In this document: piece after piece, positions 17,511 to 26,672 of the stretch
Numbering within the stretch: position 1 is the first letter of the stretch
How the letters are laid out: each line of letters opens with the position of its first letter
Assembly: GCA_902566785.1 (NCBI GenBank)
Contig: CACFKI010000003.1
Coordinates: forward strand, 41,766 to 105,765
Direction of reading: 5' to 3'
DNA: 64,000 nt
Source: an uncultured Pelagibacteraceae bacterium
Lineage (GTDB): Bacteria; Pseudomonadota; Alphaproteobacteria; Pelagibacterales; Pelagibacteraceae
Translations under genes and position numbers: made by a program
Notes under the pieces: model-generated
The model's input: the letters and a program-made list of their open reading frames with translations, nothing else
Told to the model about the DNA's origin: nothing
Databases searched by the model: none

Positions 17511-18422
17511 ATGCTTTCAGATAAAGAAATAGTTTGTCCAAACAATCTTTTAAATGTAGCCCACAAAAAAAAGGGTGTGGTAGTTGGAATTGTAAATGCA
17601 GGAAAACCTCTTCCAATGCTATCTGTTATGGATGCTGTAAACGAGAATCTAATAATTCCAATTTTAATTGGCGATAAAAAAGAAATACAGAAATGTGCTG
17701 ATGACCTAAAATTTGATATTTCAAAATTTGAAATAGTTCATGAGCCTGTTGAAAATAATACAGCAAAAATTGCGGCTAAACTAGCCTCTGAAGGGAAAAT
17801 AAAAATAATTGTTAAAGGACACATACATACAGATGTTTTGATGAAGGAAGTTTTAAAAAGAGAATATAATTTACTAGGAAAAACTAGACTAAGTCATATA
17901 TGGCATATGACTTTAGATAAAGAAGATTCTCCCCTAATAATTACAGATGGTGCACTAAATGTAATGCCTAATGTAAAAACAAAAATGCATATTTTAAAAA
18001 ATGTTATTAATTTTTCTCATAGAATAGGAATAGAAAAACCAAAAGTTGCAGTTCTATCTGCAACTGAAGAGGTGTTAGATAGTGTTCAAAGTTCTCTAGA
18101 TGCTAAAGAAATTACCGAATTAGCAAAAAAAGAAAATTTAAAAGCTGATGTTTTTGGACCATTGGCATTTGACAATAGCATTTCAAAAAAATCTGCAGCA
18201 ATTAAAGGAATTAAAAATACAGTTGCTGGCCAAGCAGATATACTTTTAGTTCCATCAGTAGAAACTGGAAATGGATTGGTAAAAATGATGATCTATTTTA
18301 TGGGCGCTTGTGCTGCAGGTGTAGTAATTGGTGGAAAAGTACCAGTAGTAATTACAAGTAGATCTGATGAAGCAAGAGCAAGATTAGCATCAATGGCGGC
18401 GGCAGTTGTTGCATTAGACTAA
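17511..18422 (+). CDS. Phosphate acetyl/butyryltransferase-family enzyme
   Basis: A 303-residue member of the PTA/PTB family, which exchanges phosphate and CoA on acyl groups (acetyl phosphate to acetyl-CoA). The C-terminal block SVETGNGLVKMMIYFMGAC and VITSRSDEARARLASMAAA is the family signature, and LIKGH-like KIIVKGHIHTDVLMK is in the first half. It lies 25 bases before the HpsN-like gene, likely as an operon. Enzymes of this group occur in sulfonate-degrading clusters, where they drain the acetyl phosphate made by sulfoacetaldehyde acetyltransferase. That role is inferred here. Confidence 0.8.
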   Translation: MLSDKEIVCPNNLLNVAHKKKGVVVGIVNAGKPLPMLSVMDAVNENLIIPILIGDKKEIQKCADDLKFDISKFEIVHEPVENNTAKIAAKLASEGKIKIIVKGHIHTDVLMKEVLKREYNLLGKTRLSHIWHMTLDKEDSPLIITDGALNVMPNVKTKMHILKNVINFSHRIGIEKPKVAVLSATEEVLDSVQSSLDAKEITELAKKENLKADVFGPLAFDNSISKKSAAIKGIKNTVAGQADILLVPSVETGNGLVKMMIYFMGACAAGVVIGGKVPVVITSRSDEARARLASMAAAVVALD

Positions 18423-18447
18423 TTAATGATTTAAAAGATCAAAAATT

Positions 18448-19734
18448 ATGACAATTAAATATCTTAAAAAATCTCCTAAAACTCCTTCAACAGATGACAC
18501 AAAAACAAGAGAAATTGTTCAAAACCTGTTAAGTGATTTAGAAAAATCTAGAGAAGAAGGTTGTAAAGATTTAACAAAAAAATTTGATAAGTACGAAGGA
18601 GAAATTGTCGTATCAAAAGATAAAATTGATGAAATAACTAAATCACTAGATCAAAAAACTAAAGATGATATTAAATTTTCTTATGATAGGGTAAGAAAGT
18701 TTGCCGAAGCTCAATTAAAAAACTATGGACAAGACTTTGAGGTTGAACTTTCAAAAGGTTTGTATGCTGGTCAAAGATTAATACCAGTTAATACGGCTGG
18801 TTGTTACATACCTGGTGGAAGATACGCACATATTGCTTCTGCAGTAATGAGTGTTACTACTGCAAAAGTTGCAGGTGTAAAAAATATAATTGCATGCAGT
18901 CCTCCTAAAGCAGATGTTGGAGCTCATCCAGCAATAATTTATACTGCCAACTTATGTGGCGCTGATGTAATTCTAAATTTAGGTGGTGTTCCTGCGATTG
19001 CAGCAATGACTTATGGTATGTTTGGAAATCAACCTGCTGATATACTTGTTGGACCAGGTAATCAATTTGTTGCAGAAGCAAAAAGAATTTTGTTTGGAAA
19101 AGTTGGAATAGACTTGTTTGCTGGACCAACAGAAATAGCTGTAATAGCTGATGAAACAGCAGATCCAGAAATAGTAGCCTTTGATTTAGTAGGACAGGCT
19201 GAACATGGATACAATTCCCCTGCGTGGTTGTTTACTACAAGCCAAAAACTTGCAGATGAAGTAATGAAAAGAGTTCCTGAGTTAATTGCTGATTTACCTG
19301 AAATTCCTAGAACAAGCTCTGAGGCCGCTTGGAGAGATTATGGTGAAGTTATATTATGTGATACAGAGGAAGAAATGGCATCGATTAGTGACGAATACGC
19401 TCCGGAACACCTAGAGGTACAAACTAAAAAAGATGAATGGTTTCACGATAGACTTAAAAATTATGGCTCGCTGTTCATTGGGGAAGAAACAACAGTTGCA
19501 TACGGAGATAAATGTTCTGGAACAAACCATATACTTCCAACAAAAGGTGCTGGCAAATATACAGGTGGTTTGTTCGTCGGGAAATTTATAAAAACTTTGA
19601 GTTTTCAAAGAATGACTAAAGAGTCTACAAAAGAAGTTGGTGCAGCAGCGGCAAGAATTTCAAGATATGAAGGTATGGAAGCACACGCAAGAACGGGCGA
19701 TGTAAGACTAAGAAAATACGGTTATTCGAATTAA
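18448..19734 (+). CDS. hpsN: HisD-family dehydrogenase, probably sulfopropanediol 3-dehydrogenase (HpsN-like)
   Basis: A 428-residue member of the histidinol dehydrogenase superfamily, which oxidises an alcohol in two NAD steps to an acid. Visible blocks: RLIPVNTAGCYIPGGRYAHI, ILVGPGNQFVAEAK, GPTEIAVIAD, DLVGQAEHG (metal-binding Gln and His), and EYAPEHLEV with the catalytic His. The opening MTIKYLKKSPKTP and the block GPGNQFVAEAKRILFGKVGI resemble the HpsN branch, which oxidises (R)-2,3-dihydroxypropanesulfonate to (R)-sulfolactate, more than biosynthetic HisD. No his biosynthesis gene is near, which supports a catabolic role. A true histidinol dehydrogenase remains the alternative. Confidence 0.75.
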   Translation: MTIKYLKKSPKTPSTDDTKTREIVQNLLSDLEKSREEGCKDLTKKFDKYEGEIVVSKDKIDEITKSLDQKTKDDIKFSYDRVRKFAEAQLKNYGQDFEVELSKGLYAGQRLIPVNTAGCYIPGGRYAHIASAVMSVTTAKVAGVKNIIACSPPKADVGAHPAIIYTANLCGADVILNLGGVPAIAAMTYGMFGNQPADILVGPGNQFVAEAKRILFGKVGIDLFAGPTEIAVIADETADPEIVAFDLVGQAEHGYNSPAWLFTTSQKLADEVMKRVPELIADLPEIPRTSSEAAWRDYGEVILCDTEEEMASISDEYAPEHLEVQTKKDEWFHDRLKNYGSLFIGEETTVAYGDKCSGTNHILPTKGAGKYTGGLFVGKFIKTLSFQRMTKESTKEVGAAAARISRYEGMEAHARTGDVRLRKYGYSN

Positions 19735-19736
19735 AC

Positions 19737-20996
19737 TTAACTTAATACTAAATCTAAATATAAAGCAGCAGACCAAGAAAAATTATTCGCGCCCATAGAT
19801 TTTCCGTTTTTACAACTATAATATTCATGAAAACCTTTCTTTTCTAACATTTGGATAGTCTTTTGTTTTACATACTCAGAAAATAACTTATCTTTATTTT
19901 TTAAACCTTGATAGATAATCCAGTTACAATTGATCCAAACTGGTCCACGCCAATATCTTTTCTCTTCAAAATTTTTATGATTTGGTTTTATAGACGAAAA
20001 AATATATTTTTCTTTTTTATTATAATTTTTTAAACTATTAATTATTTTTTTATTAATTAATTCATTTTTTAAATCTGCATATAAAAGAAAATAATTTGTA
20101 ATTGACGGAATTCTTATTTTTTTTTTATTTTTTAAATCTTTACAGATAAATGTATTATTTTTGTGATTATACAGTTTTATTATTTTGGTTTCGGTTAAAG
20201 CAATATAATTTTTAATTTTTGAAATATTTAAATTAAATTTCTTAAGTAAAACTAATAGATCTTTGTTTGCTTTTAAGAATATAGAGTTAAAACCTATATC
20301 AACAACATTGAACAAAGACGCCTTATAAATTTTTTTTGTATTGTATTTATTTTTTTTTAGGAAATTTTTAATTGTGACATACCTGTCATAATCTATATCT
20401 AGAGGTCTATATTCTGGGTTAACAACTTTAACATCTCCCCTTTTATACTTTAAATCTTTCTCAACTTTAATTTTGCTCATTGGTATATCCCATAAAGGTG
20501 AATTATCATATCCACTCTCCCAAGGATGTAGAATTGAAACTAAGCCTGTCTTTTTTGGATCTCTAAATTTTATAAACCACTCATGGTATTTATTTAGATT
20601 TTTTACAATTTTAATTACCTTTAATTTTTGTTTTTTATTGAGTTCATTTTTTTCTACAATTTTTTTTAATACACTTGTCATTATTGGTGGTTGTGTAATT
20701 CCTGATGAACTAATTTTATTTCCACAATTCCATACTGAGTAATTAGGATAATAATTTGTATTTTTGTTATGGAAAAGGATATGTGGAACCATCCCATCCT
20801 TCCACTGCCCTTTTAATAAGGTACTAATTTCACCCAAAGCAAAGTTCAAATTAAAATATGAATAACCTAGTGCAATAAATGCGGAGTCCCAATTCCATTG
20901 GGCAGGATATAATTTATTATTTGTTGGCAAAGTGTAGCCTGATCTTCTGTTACCTAATAATACCTTTTTTGCTTTTTTTATTGATGCTTTCATCAA
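19737..20996 (-). CDS. GH63-like glycoside hydrolase, probable glucosylglycerate/mannosylglycerate hydrolase
   Basis: A 419-residue (alpha/alpha)6-barrel hydrolase of the GH63/trehalase-like group. Visible blocks: QWNWDSAFIALGY near residue 33, QWKDGMVPHILF near 65, HPWESGYDNSPLWD around 165 with a catalytic Asp candidate, and KRYWRGPVWINCNWIIYQGL near 360. No signal peptide is present, so it acts in the cytoplasm. It overlaps the upstream permease gene by 4 bases and ends an operon with a complete CUT1 transporter. The family and context fit cleavage of an imported osmolyte such as glucosylglycerate, mannosylglycerate or glucosylglycerol. The exact sugar is not certain. Confidence 0.75.
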   Translation of the reverse strand: MMKASIKKAKKVLLGNRRSGYTLPTNNKLYPAQWNWDSAFIALGYSYFNLNFALGEISTLLKGQWKDGMVPHILFHNKNTNYYPNYSVWNCGNKISSSGITQPPIMTSVLKKIVEKNELNKKQKLKVIKIVKNLNKYHEWFIKFRDPKKTGLVSILHPWESGYDNSPLWDIPMSKIKVEKDLKYKRGDVKVVNPEYRPLDIDYDRYVTIKNFLKKNKYNTKKIYKASLFNVVDIGFNSIFLKANKDLLVLLKKFNLNISKIKNYIALTETKIIKLYNHKNNTFICKDLKNKKKIRIPSITNYFLLYADLKNELINKKIINSLKNYNKKEKYIFSSIKPNHKNFEEKRYWRGPVWINCNWIIYQGLKNKDKLFSEYVKQKTIQMLEKKGFHEYYSCKNGKSMGANNFSWSAALYLDLVLS

Positions 20997-22186
20997 CCCT
21001 TAACACTTCCAGCTGTTAACCCACTAACTAAATATTTTTCAAAATAAACAAATATAAATAAAACAGGTAATGTTACAATTACTGACCCAGCCATCAAATA
21101 TTGTCTTGGTGTTTCAGCATCGCCACTCAAATATTGTATTGCCCTAGATAATGTAAATGAATTTGGATTATCTAAAAACATTAATGAAAATAAAAATTCA
21201 TTCCAAGCTATCATAAATACGTAAAGCGCTACCGAAGAAATTGCTGGAATACTGAGTGGAAGAATTATTTTAATGATAATTCCAAACCAACTCAATTTAT
21301 CTAAAATTGCAGCCTCCTCTAGTTCTTTAGGTATACTTTTGAAATATCCTTGTAGCATATAAATAGCGACTGGTAGTGTTGTTGCGGTATAAACTATTAA
21401 TAAGCCAAAAATTGAATTTCTTAAACCCAACTGACTAAAAACTGTATACAGTGGTATTACTAAGACAATTGCAGGGAACATATAAATTATTAATATTGAA
21501 GTAGACATGAATGATTTTCCAAAAAAGTTAAGTCTTGCAATTGCATAAGCAGCTGGAATTGCGAAAAGTAATGTAATTAAAACAGTTCCTAGAGAAACTA
21601 TTGTACTAGTCAAAATATATTTTCCAAATTTATATGACTTAAATATTACAAAATAAGATTTGAATAGTTCCTTTATATCCTGATTAAAATTTATAGAAAA
21701 ATCTAGTGGGTTAACAAGTAAAGCAATTTGAGTTTTAAAACTTGTTACCAACATCATATAAAATGGAAATAAAATTACAAATGAAAATAAAACTATTCCA
21801 AACAATGTAAGAAAATCAAATATTATAGTTTGAGTAGAATGTTCATTGATAAAAAAATCATTATTATACTTTTTTAATTTATTAAAAAATAAACAAATAA
21901 TTAAAAAAGATCCAAAGTTATACCAAAAAGGAAGATTTTGAATTAAATATCCATCAATAAAAATAAATATAAACGAAAATATAAATAACCTAATTAAAAA
22001 ATTTATCTTTTTTTCTATGATTACATTTAAGAAAGTTACTAAGAATCCTAAGATAAATAAAATTTGAAAATTCAAATTATCTAACTTTACACCTTGCAAT
22101 GTAGATAGAATTTTCCAAATGGAAATCAGACTTAATAAAAGTAAGGAGGAAATAATTGAAAAAATTATAATATTTTTAATTTTCAT
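20993..22186 (-). CDS. CUT1 sugar ABC permease, MalG type, with N-terminal extension
   Basis: A 397-residue permease, longer than the usual 270-300. About the last 270 residues are the BPD_transp_1 domain, with the EAA loop GYFKSIPKELEEAAILDKLS and the closing FIFVYFEKYLVSGLTAGSVKG (read here without the last residue). The first 110 residues add about four hydrophobic helices. It overlaps the MalF-type gene by 11 bases and the hydrolase by 4 bases, so it is translated in a tight operon. Confidence 0.88.
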   Translation of the reverse strand: MKIKNIIIFSIISSLLLLSLISIWKILSTLQGVKLDNLNFQILFILGFLVTFLNVIIEKKINFLIRLFIFSFIFIFIDGYLIQNLPFWYNFGSFLIICLFFNKLKKYNNDFFINEHSTQTIIFDFLTLFGIVLFSFVILFPFYMMLVTSFKTQIALLVNPLDFSINFNQDIKELFKSYFVIFKSYKFGKYILTSTIVSLGTVLITLLFAIPAAYAIARLNFFGKSFMSTSILIIYMFPAIVLVIPLYTVFSQLGLRNSIFGLLIVYTATTLPVAIYMLQGYFKSIPKELEEAAILDKLSWFGIIIKIILPLSIPAISSVALYVFMIAWNEFLFSLMFLDNPNSFTLSRAIQYLSGDAETPRQYLMAGSVIVTLPVLFIFVYFEKYLVSGLTAGSVKG

Positions 22187-23435
22187 CTACCTTCCTTCCT
22201 AAAAGTTTGAAATAGAAAAACATAAATAATAGTAAAAGGATCACAATAACTATTGATACCGCTGACCCTGTTCCTATATCAGAAATGGCAAATCCCTGTT
22301 GATATACGTTTATAGGTAAAGTTCTAGTTCCAGAGGCACCTCCTGTTAATAAAAAAACGTCTTCAAACTTATTAAAATTCCAAATAAATCTAATCATAAA
22401 AAGAATAGAAATTACTGCAGTTATTTGAGGTAAAGTTATTTTAAAGAATTTTTGAAAAGGACTTGCACCATCAACATCTGCTGCTTCGTACAATTCTTTA
22501 GGTATTGCTTGAAGTCTTGCGAGAATAAATAAAAACGCAAGTGGAAAATATCTCCATATTTCAAAAATTATGACCGTTGTTAGTGCGAGTCGTAATTTAA
22601 AATCAATACCTAAAATATTAATATCTATATACTTTTGACCAAGTAAGTTAATTGGTGTTTCAATTATCTGATAATTAATTAGCAAACTATTTAAAGTTCC
22701 ACTATTTGGATCAAGTAATAGTTCCCATGTATAAGCTAGCGCTACAACTGGAGCCACATATGGAAATAGTAAAACACTCCTCATAAATGTTCTTCCATAA
22801 AATTTTTGATTAACCATTTGCGCAGTTAATATTCCAAAAATAATTGATCCAATTGTTCCAAAAAAAGTATAATAAAATGTAGTAAGTAATAAATCTAAAA
22901 ATTCATTTTCAAAAATAACTTTTTTAAAATTTTTAAGAGTAAAATTAGCATTTAATAATATATTGTCTGAATCTCCATCTAATTTAGGTTTAATAGATTT
23001 GAGTTCTTTTTTATTAATTACTGAATTATCAGTTATCTTAAAAAGAATTTGGAAGTTTTCCTTATACTTGGCTGGCCACGTACCAAAGTCGCAATTTATC
23101 TTGTTTTTTTTATATGTACATCTTTGATCTAAATCTAATGGTTTAAGATTTTTGGGATACTTATCCTCAAATTTCACTTTTCTAATTTCTTGTAATAATG
23201 AACTATTTCTTAATTTATAAAGAATTTTTATTTTGTTTTCATCTCCAGATACAGTTTTAACAATTTTTTTTGCTCTTGGTTCCGGAATTCTTATATCTTT
23301 TAGCTCTACTTCTTTGAAACTTATCCAAATATTTGCAAATATTGGAAATAATATAATCGCAAAAACTAAGCAAACTGCAGGTAAGGTTAAAATATAAGCA
23401 GTTCTTTTTTCAGTGTATGATAAATTATCTTTCAT
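22176..23435 (-). CDS. CUT1 sugar ABC permease, MalF type, with a periplasmic insertion
   Basis: A 419-residue permease. The first helix (about 14-34) is followed by about 130 polar residues with two close cysteines (DQRCTYKKNKINCDF), then the helical BPD_transp_1 domain with the EAA loop PKELYEAADVDGASPFQKF. The polar insertion is probably a small periplasmic domain as in MalF P2. The ATG follows the T tract of a hairpin directly, so no ribosome-binding site is visible and translation may depend on re-initiation or leaderless starts. Confidence 0.88.
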   Translation of the reverse strand: MKDNLSYTEKRTAYILTLPAVCLVFAIILFPIFANIWISFKEVELKDIRIPEPRAKKIVKTVSGDENKIKILYKLRNSSLLQEIRKVKFEDKYPKNLKPLDLDQRCTYKKNKINCDFGTWPAKYKENFQILFKITDNSVINKKELKSIKPKLDGDSDNILLNANFTLKNFKKVIFENEFLDLLLTTFYYTFFGTIGSIIFGILTAQMVNQKFYGRTFMRSVLLFPYVAPVVALAYTWELLLDPNSGTLNSLLINYQIIETPINLLGQKYIDINILGIDFKLRLALTTVIIFEIWRYFPLAFLFILARLQAIPKELYEAADVDGASPFQKFFKITLPQITAVISILFMIRFIWNFNKFEDVFLLTGGASGTRTLPINVYQQGFAISDIGTGSAVSIVIVILLLLFMFFYFKLLGRKVDEN

Positions 23436-23472
23436 AAAAAAAAGCGGATAAAATATATTATCCGCTTTTTTT
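23436..23472 (-). terminator. Hairpin between the binding-protein and MalF-type genes
   Basis: GCGGATAA at 23444-23451 pairs with TTATCCGC at 23458-23465, extended by A/T runs on both sides, so it can act in both directions. On the minus strand the T tract ends at the permease start codon. It lies just after the binding-protein gene and probably reduces transcription into the permeases. Confidence 0.85.
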
Positions 23473-23486
23473 AAAAATTTAAATTA

Positions 23487-24812
23487 CTAGAATTTAGCTA
23501 ACTCAGCATTTATTTTATCAACTGCTTCATCAACAGAAATCTGATCGTCAATATATTCTCTTGCGATTCTGTTTAAAAACTGTGCATTGATAATTTTAGA
23601 TGCTCTAGATAGCTCTCCTTCTTTAACACCCCACCTGCTTGCAGTATCTAATCCAGCTACTATGTTATTAATAACATCTGCTGAATAAAGATCAGTTAAA
23701 GGTGCTTTTCTATCAACACCAACTGGTAATTTACTCCATGCTTTAGTAAATGCATTAGCATCACTTGAGTTTCCTCTTCTTACAGGAAATTTACCTTCAG
23801 GTGCTATAGATAAAGTACTAGTGTAACCCTCATCCATTGAATACATGATGAATTTTTTTGCTTCATCTGTATCTGCGTCTGCTGTGATCCCAAAGTATCT
23901 AATGTCCGCCCAAGCTGCTCCTTTTTTATTATCAGGACCACTAAAATTGGTAATAAAACCAGTTTTTTGAGCTAATTCATTTGATGTTGGATCAACATTG
24001 AATGTTGGTGGAGCAGAGTCTCTTAAACCTGCTAATTCATCCATAATAAATGGCGACCAAATTATCATAGGAGTTCTTCCAGCAAAATATAAAGCTCGTG
24101 ATTGCTTCCAGTAAAGTTCCCCTGGAGGACTAGCTTTAGCTAATACTTTATAAAATTCTAATGAATTTTTTAAAGCTTTGCCTTGTTTTTTTGTTCCACC
24201 TTTTTTTACTAGATTAACTCCATTTGCTAAAAGCACATGCTCTAAAACCTGACTCATAAAATTTTCGTCAGTTTTTGTAGCTGCTACAAATCCATACATA
24301 TTATCACTTGATAAAGCTTTGATTGCTTTAGTAATATTTGCATAGTTTGTTGGAGGTTGTAATCCAGCTGCCTCAAAAAGATCTTTTCTGTAAACTACCA
24401 TCTGTGTCCAACCGTCAACAGGAACAGCAGCAATTTTAGATCCTTTCTTTGCCATGTTTAATGCACCAGGTGCAAATGTTTTTTTTCCTAGAGCTTTAAC
24501 AACATCATTATTAGCATCGACATCTAATATCCCAGCTTCTGCCCAAGGTAATACATATTGTAAAGTATGATATATTACATCAGGTAGATCACCGGCTGCA
24601 GCTGCTGCTGTTGCTCTTGTGCCTAAATCTTTTTCTTCTATTGGAATTACCTCTACTTTAATTCCAGTTTTTGCCTCAAAAGATTTAGCCATCTCTTCTT
24701 GTTTGGCCATTCTGGCTGGCTGAACCTCAGTCGTCCAGAATTTTATATCTGCGTAAACTACACTTGAAAATAAAAATGTGATTACACTGAAGATAGCTAT
24801 TATGTTTTTCAT
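23487..24812 (-). CDS. CUT1 sugar ABC transporter substrate-binding protein
   Basis: A 441-residue extracellular solute-binding protein family 1 member. It has a Sec signal peptide (KNIIAIFSVITFLFSSVVYA) and a mature start DIKFWTTEVQPARMAKQEEM. Further typical parts are GTRATAAAAAGDLPDVIY and PVDGWTQMVVYRKDLFEAAG. It is followed by a hairpin, then the two permeases and the hydrolase, while the ATPase gene ends 126 bases... upstream in position order at 24969 on the same strand. The ligand is probably an alpha-glucoside osmolyte, deduced from the linked hydrolase only. Confidence 0.85.
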   Translation of the reverse strand: MKNIIAIFSVITFLFSSVVYADIKFWTTEVQPARMAKQEEMAKSFEAKTGIKVEVIPIEEKDLGTRATAAAAAGDLPDVIYHTLQYVLPWAEAGILDVDANNDVVKALGKKTFAPGALNMAKKGSKIAAVPVDGWTQMVVYRKDLFEAAGLQPPTNYANITKAIKALSSDNMYGFVAATKTDENFMSQVLEHVLLANGVNLVKKGGTKKQGKALKNSLEFYKVLAKASPPGELYWKQSRALYFAGRTPMIIWSPFIMDELAGLRDSAPPTFNVDPTSNELAQKTGFITNFSGPDNKKGAAWADIRYFGITADADTDEAKKFIMYSMDEGYTSTLSIAPEGKFPVRRGNSSDANAFTKAWSKLPVGVDRKAPLTDLYSADVINNIVAGLDTASRWGVKEGELSRASKIINAQFLNRIAREYIDDQISVDEAVDKINAELAKF

Positions 24813-24968
24813 ATTCCCTCTCTTTTTTTTCAGTGTCTACTCAAATTAATTTAATAATAATTAGATAATTTTTTCAATAGAAGATATCCATATATTCCAT
24901 GTAATTTTCTCATAATAGAATCATTATAAATGAACGAATATTTAAAGATTTGTCAATTTTAAGTTGTA

Positions 24969-26024
24969 TTAGGATCTTAATCTTTCTCCATTTTCATTAA
25001 AAATAAATATGTTTTTAAATGAAAATTTAAATGAATTTTTAATTTCTGATTTACTAGAAATTTTTGCACTTAATTGATGTTTATCTTTAGTCATGTAAAC
25101 AATTTTTTCATTGCCTAAATTTTCTACTAAATCTATTTTTGGTGAAAATTCATACTCAGAATGATCGTCTATATCAAAGTGTTCAGGTCTTATTCCAATG
25201 TAATATTTCTTTTTTTCAATATTGTATTTATTAAATTGAATTTCATTTCCTAAAATTTTAATTATTTTATTAGATACAACATCTTCAGGTTTGATTTCAA
25301 AAATATTCATTTTGGGAGTTCCAATAAATTGCGCAACAAAGATATTATCTGGATTATTATAAATTTCCTCTGGTGTGCCCACTTGTTCAATTTTTCCTTC
25401 ATTTAAAATTACTATTCTGTCAGCAAGTGTCATGGCCTCAACTTGATCATGGGTGACATAAATCATATTTGTTTTAATTTTTTGGTGTAATTTTGATATT
25501 TCAACTCTCATTTCAGCTCTTAGTGCTGCGTCTAAATTTGATAATGGTTCATCGAACAAAAATATTTTTGGGTTTCTTGTAATTGCTCTACCAATAGCTA
25601 CTCTTTGTCTTTGTCCTCCTGATAATTCTTTTGGTTTTCTGCTTAACAGGTCTTCAATTTTCAATATTTTTGCAGCATTAGATACTTTACTTTTTATTTC
25701 GTCTTTAGATTTTTTTTCAATTTGTAAACCAAAAGACATATTTTCATATACATTCATGTGTGGGTACAAGGCATATGATTGAAAAACCATTGCTGTTTCT
25801 CTTTTTGATGGATGTAAATTATTTATTAAATTTTCATTAATTTTAATTTCTCCTTCATCAATTTTTTCTAGTCCAGCAATCATTCTCAATAAAGTTGACT
25901 TTCCACAACCTGATGGTCCAACTAAAACTAAAAATTCATCATCATTACCCTCAAAATTAAAATTTTTAATTATTTTATTGCTTCCGAAAGACTTATTTAC
26001 ATTATTGAACTTTATATTGGACAT
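24969..26024 (-). CDS. CUT1 sugar ABC transporter ATP-binding protein, MalK/UgpC type
   Basis: A 351-residue ATPase with Walker A GPSGCGKST (about 36-44), signature LSGGQRQRVAIGRA, Walker B IFLFDEPLSNLDA and the MalK-type C-terminal OB domain (YIGIRPEHF near residue 275). It is the first gene of the leftward operon, 156 bases before the binding-protein gene. That gap is A+T-rich and holds no further gene that I can support. It may contain the promoter that drives the binding-protein gene separately. Confidence 0.9.
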   Translation of the reverse strand: MSNIKFNNVNKSFGSNKIIKNFNFEGNDDEFLVLVGPSGCGKSTLLRMIAGLEKIDEGEIKINENLINNLHPSKRETAMVFQSYALYPHMNVYENMSFGLQIEKKSKDEIKSKVSNAAKILKIEDLLSRKPKELSGGQRQRVAIGRAITRNPKIFLFDEPLSNLDAALRAEMRVEISKLHQKIKTNMIYVTHDQVEAMTLADRIVILNEGKIEQVGTPEEIYNNPDNIFVAQFIGTPKMNIFEIKPEDVVSNKIIKILGNEIQFNKYNIEKKKYYIGIRPEHFDIDDHSEYEFSPKIDLVENLGNEKIVYMTKDKHQLSAKISSKSEIKNSFKFSFKNIFIFNENGERLRS

Positions 26025-26057
26025 AATATTTATTTTATTAATTTAAAGCTATTAATG

Positions 26058-26672
26058 TCAAACTAAATCTATAATATCTAAAAATACATAGCTAGATAAA
26101 ACAGTCATGAATATAATAATAAAAAAATTAATTGTTTTCCATGTTTTTGAATCAATCAAATAATTAGAGAAAAATTTTGCCAGATATCCCAAAGAGAAAA
26201 AAAATAAAAAGGATGCTATTGCTGCACCAATACCAAATAGTATCTTGTTATTTATTAATAAATTTTTTGAGAAATTACCTAAAAAAAATACAGTATCCGA
26301 ATAAACATGTGGATTTAAATATGTAAATCCTAAAGTTTTAATTATTATATTTTTTAAAGATAATATTTCACTACCAAAATTAAGATAAGATATTTTGTAA
26401 AGTGATATTATTTTATTGTAAATAAAATAAAGTAAGAAAATAAATAATAGAATATTAAAAATAAGCTCAACAATTTGTGTAAAAAAAACTTTAAAATATT
26501 CAAATAAAAATATTCCAAAAAATATTAAAATTAAGTCTGATATAGAGCAAATTAAACATACAATAAAAATATATTGTTTTTTTAAACCTTGTTCCATTAC
26601 AAATATATTTTGAGCTCCGATAGCAAAAATTAGACTTAAACCTGTAAAAAAACCAAGTGCTAAAAAATTCAT
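26058..26672 (-). CDS. LysE/ArgO-family amino acid exporter
   Basis: A 204-residue membrane protein with about six helices. The opening FFTGLSLIFAIGAQNIFVMEQGL is nearly the ArgO/LysE motif GAQNxFVxxQGL. The family exports basic or other amino acids. Its start overlaps the MFS gene stop by 4 bases, so the two transporters are co-transcribed, and it precedes the sugar operon on the same strand by 33 bases. Substrate not deducible. Confidence 0.82.
   Translation of the reverse strand: MNFLALGFFTGLSLIFAIGAQNIFVMEQGLKKQYIFIVCLICSISDLILIFFGIFLFEYFKVFFTQIVELIFNILLFIFLLYFIYNKIISLYKISYLNFGSEILSLKNIIIKTLGFTYLNPHVYSDTVFFLGNFSKNLLINNKILFGIGAAIASFLFFFSLGYLAKFFSNYLIDSKTWKTINFFIIIFMTVLSSYVFLDIIDLV

Noticed and set aside
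18448..19734. Simple annotation as biosynthetic histidinol dehydrogenase
   Set aside because: No his genes are nearby, the operon partner is a Pta-like enzyme, and the sequence opening resembles the HpsN branch; kept only as an alternative.
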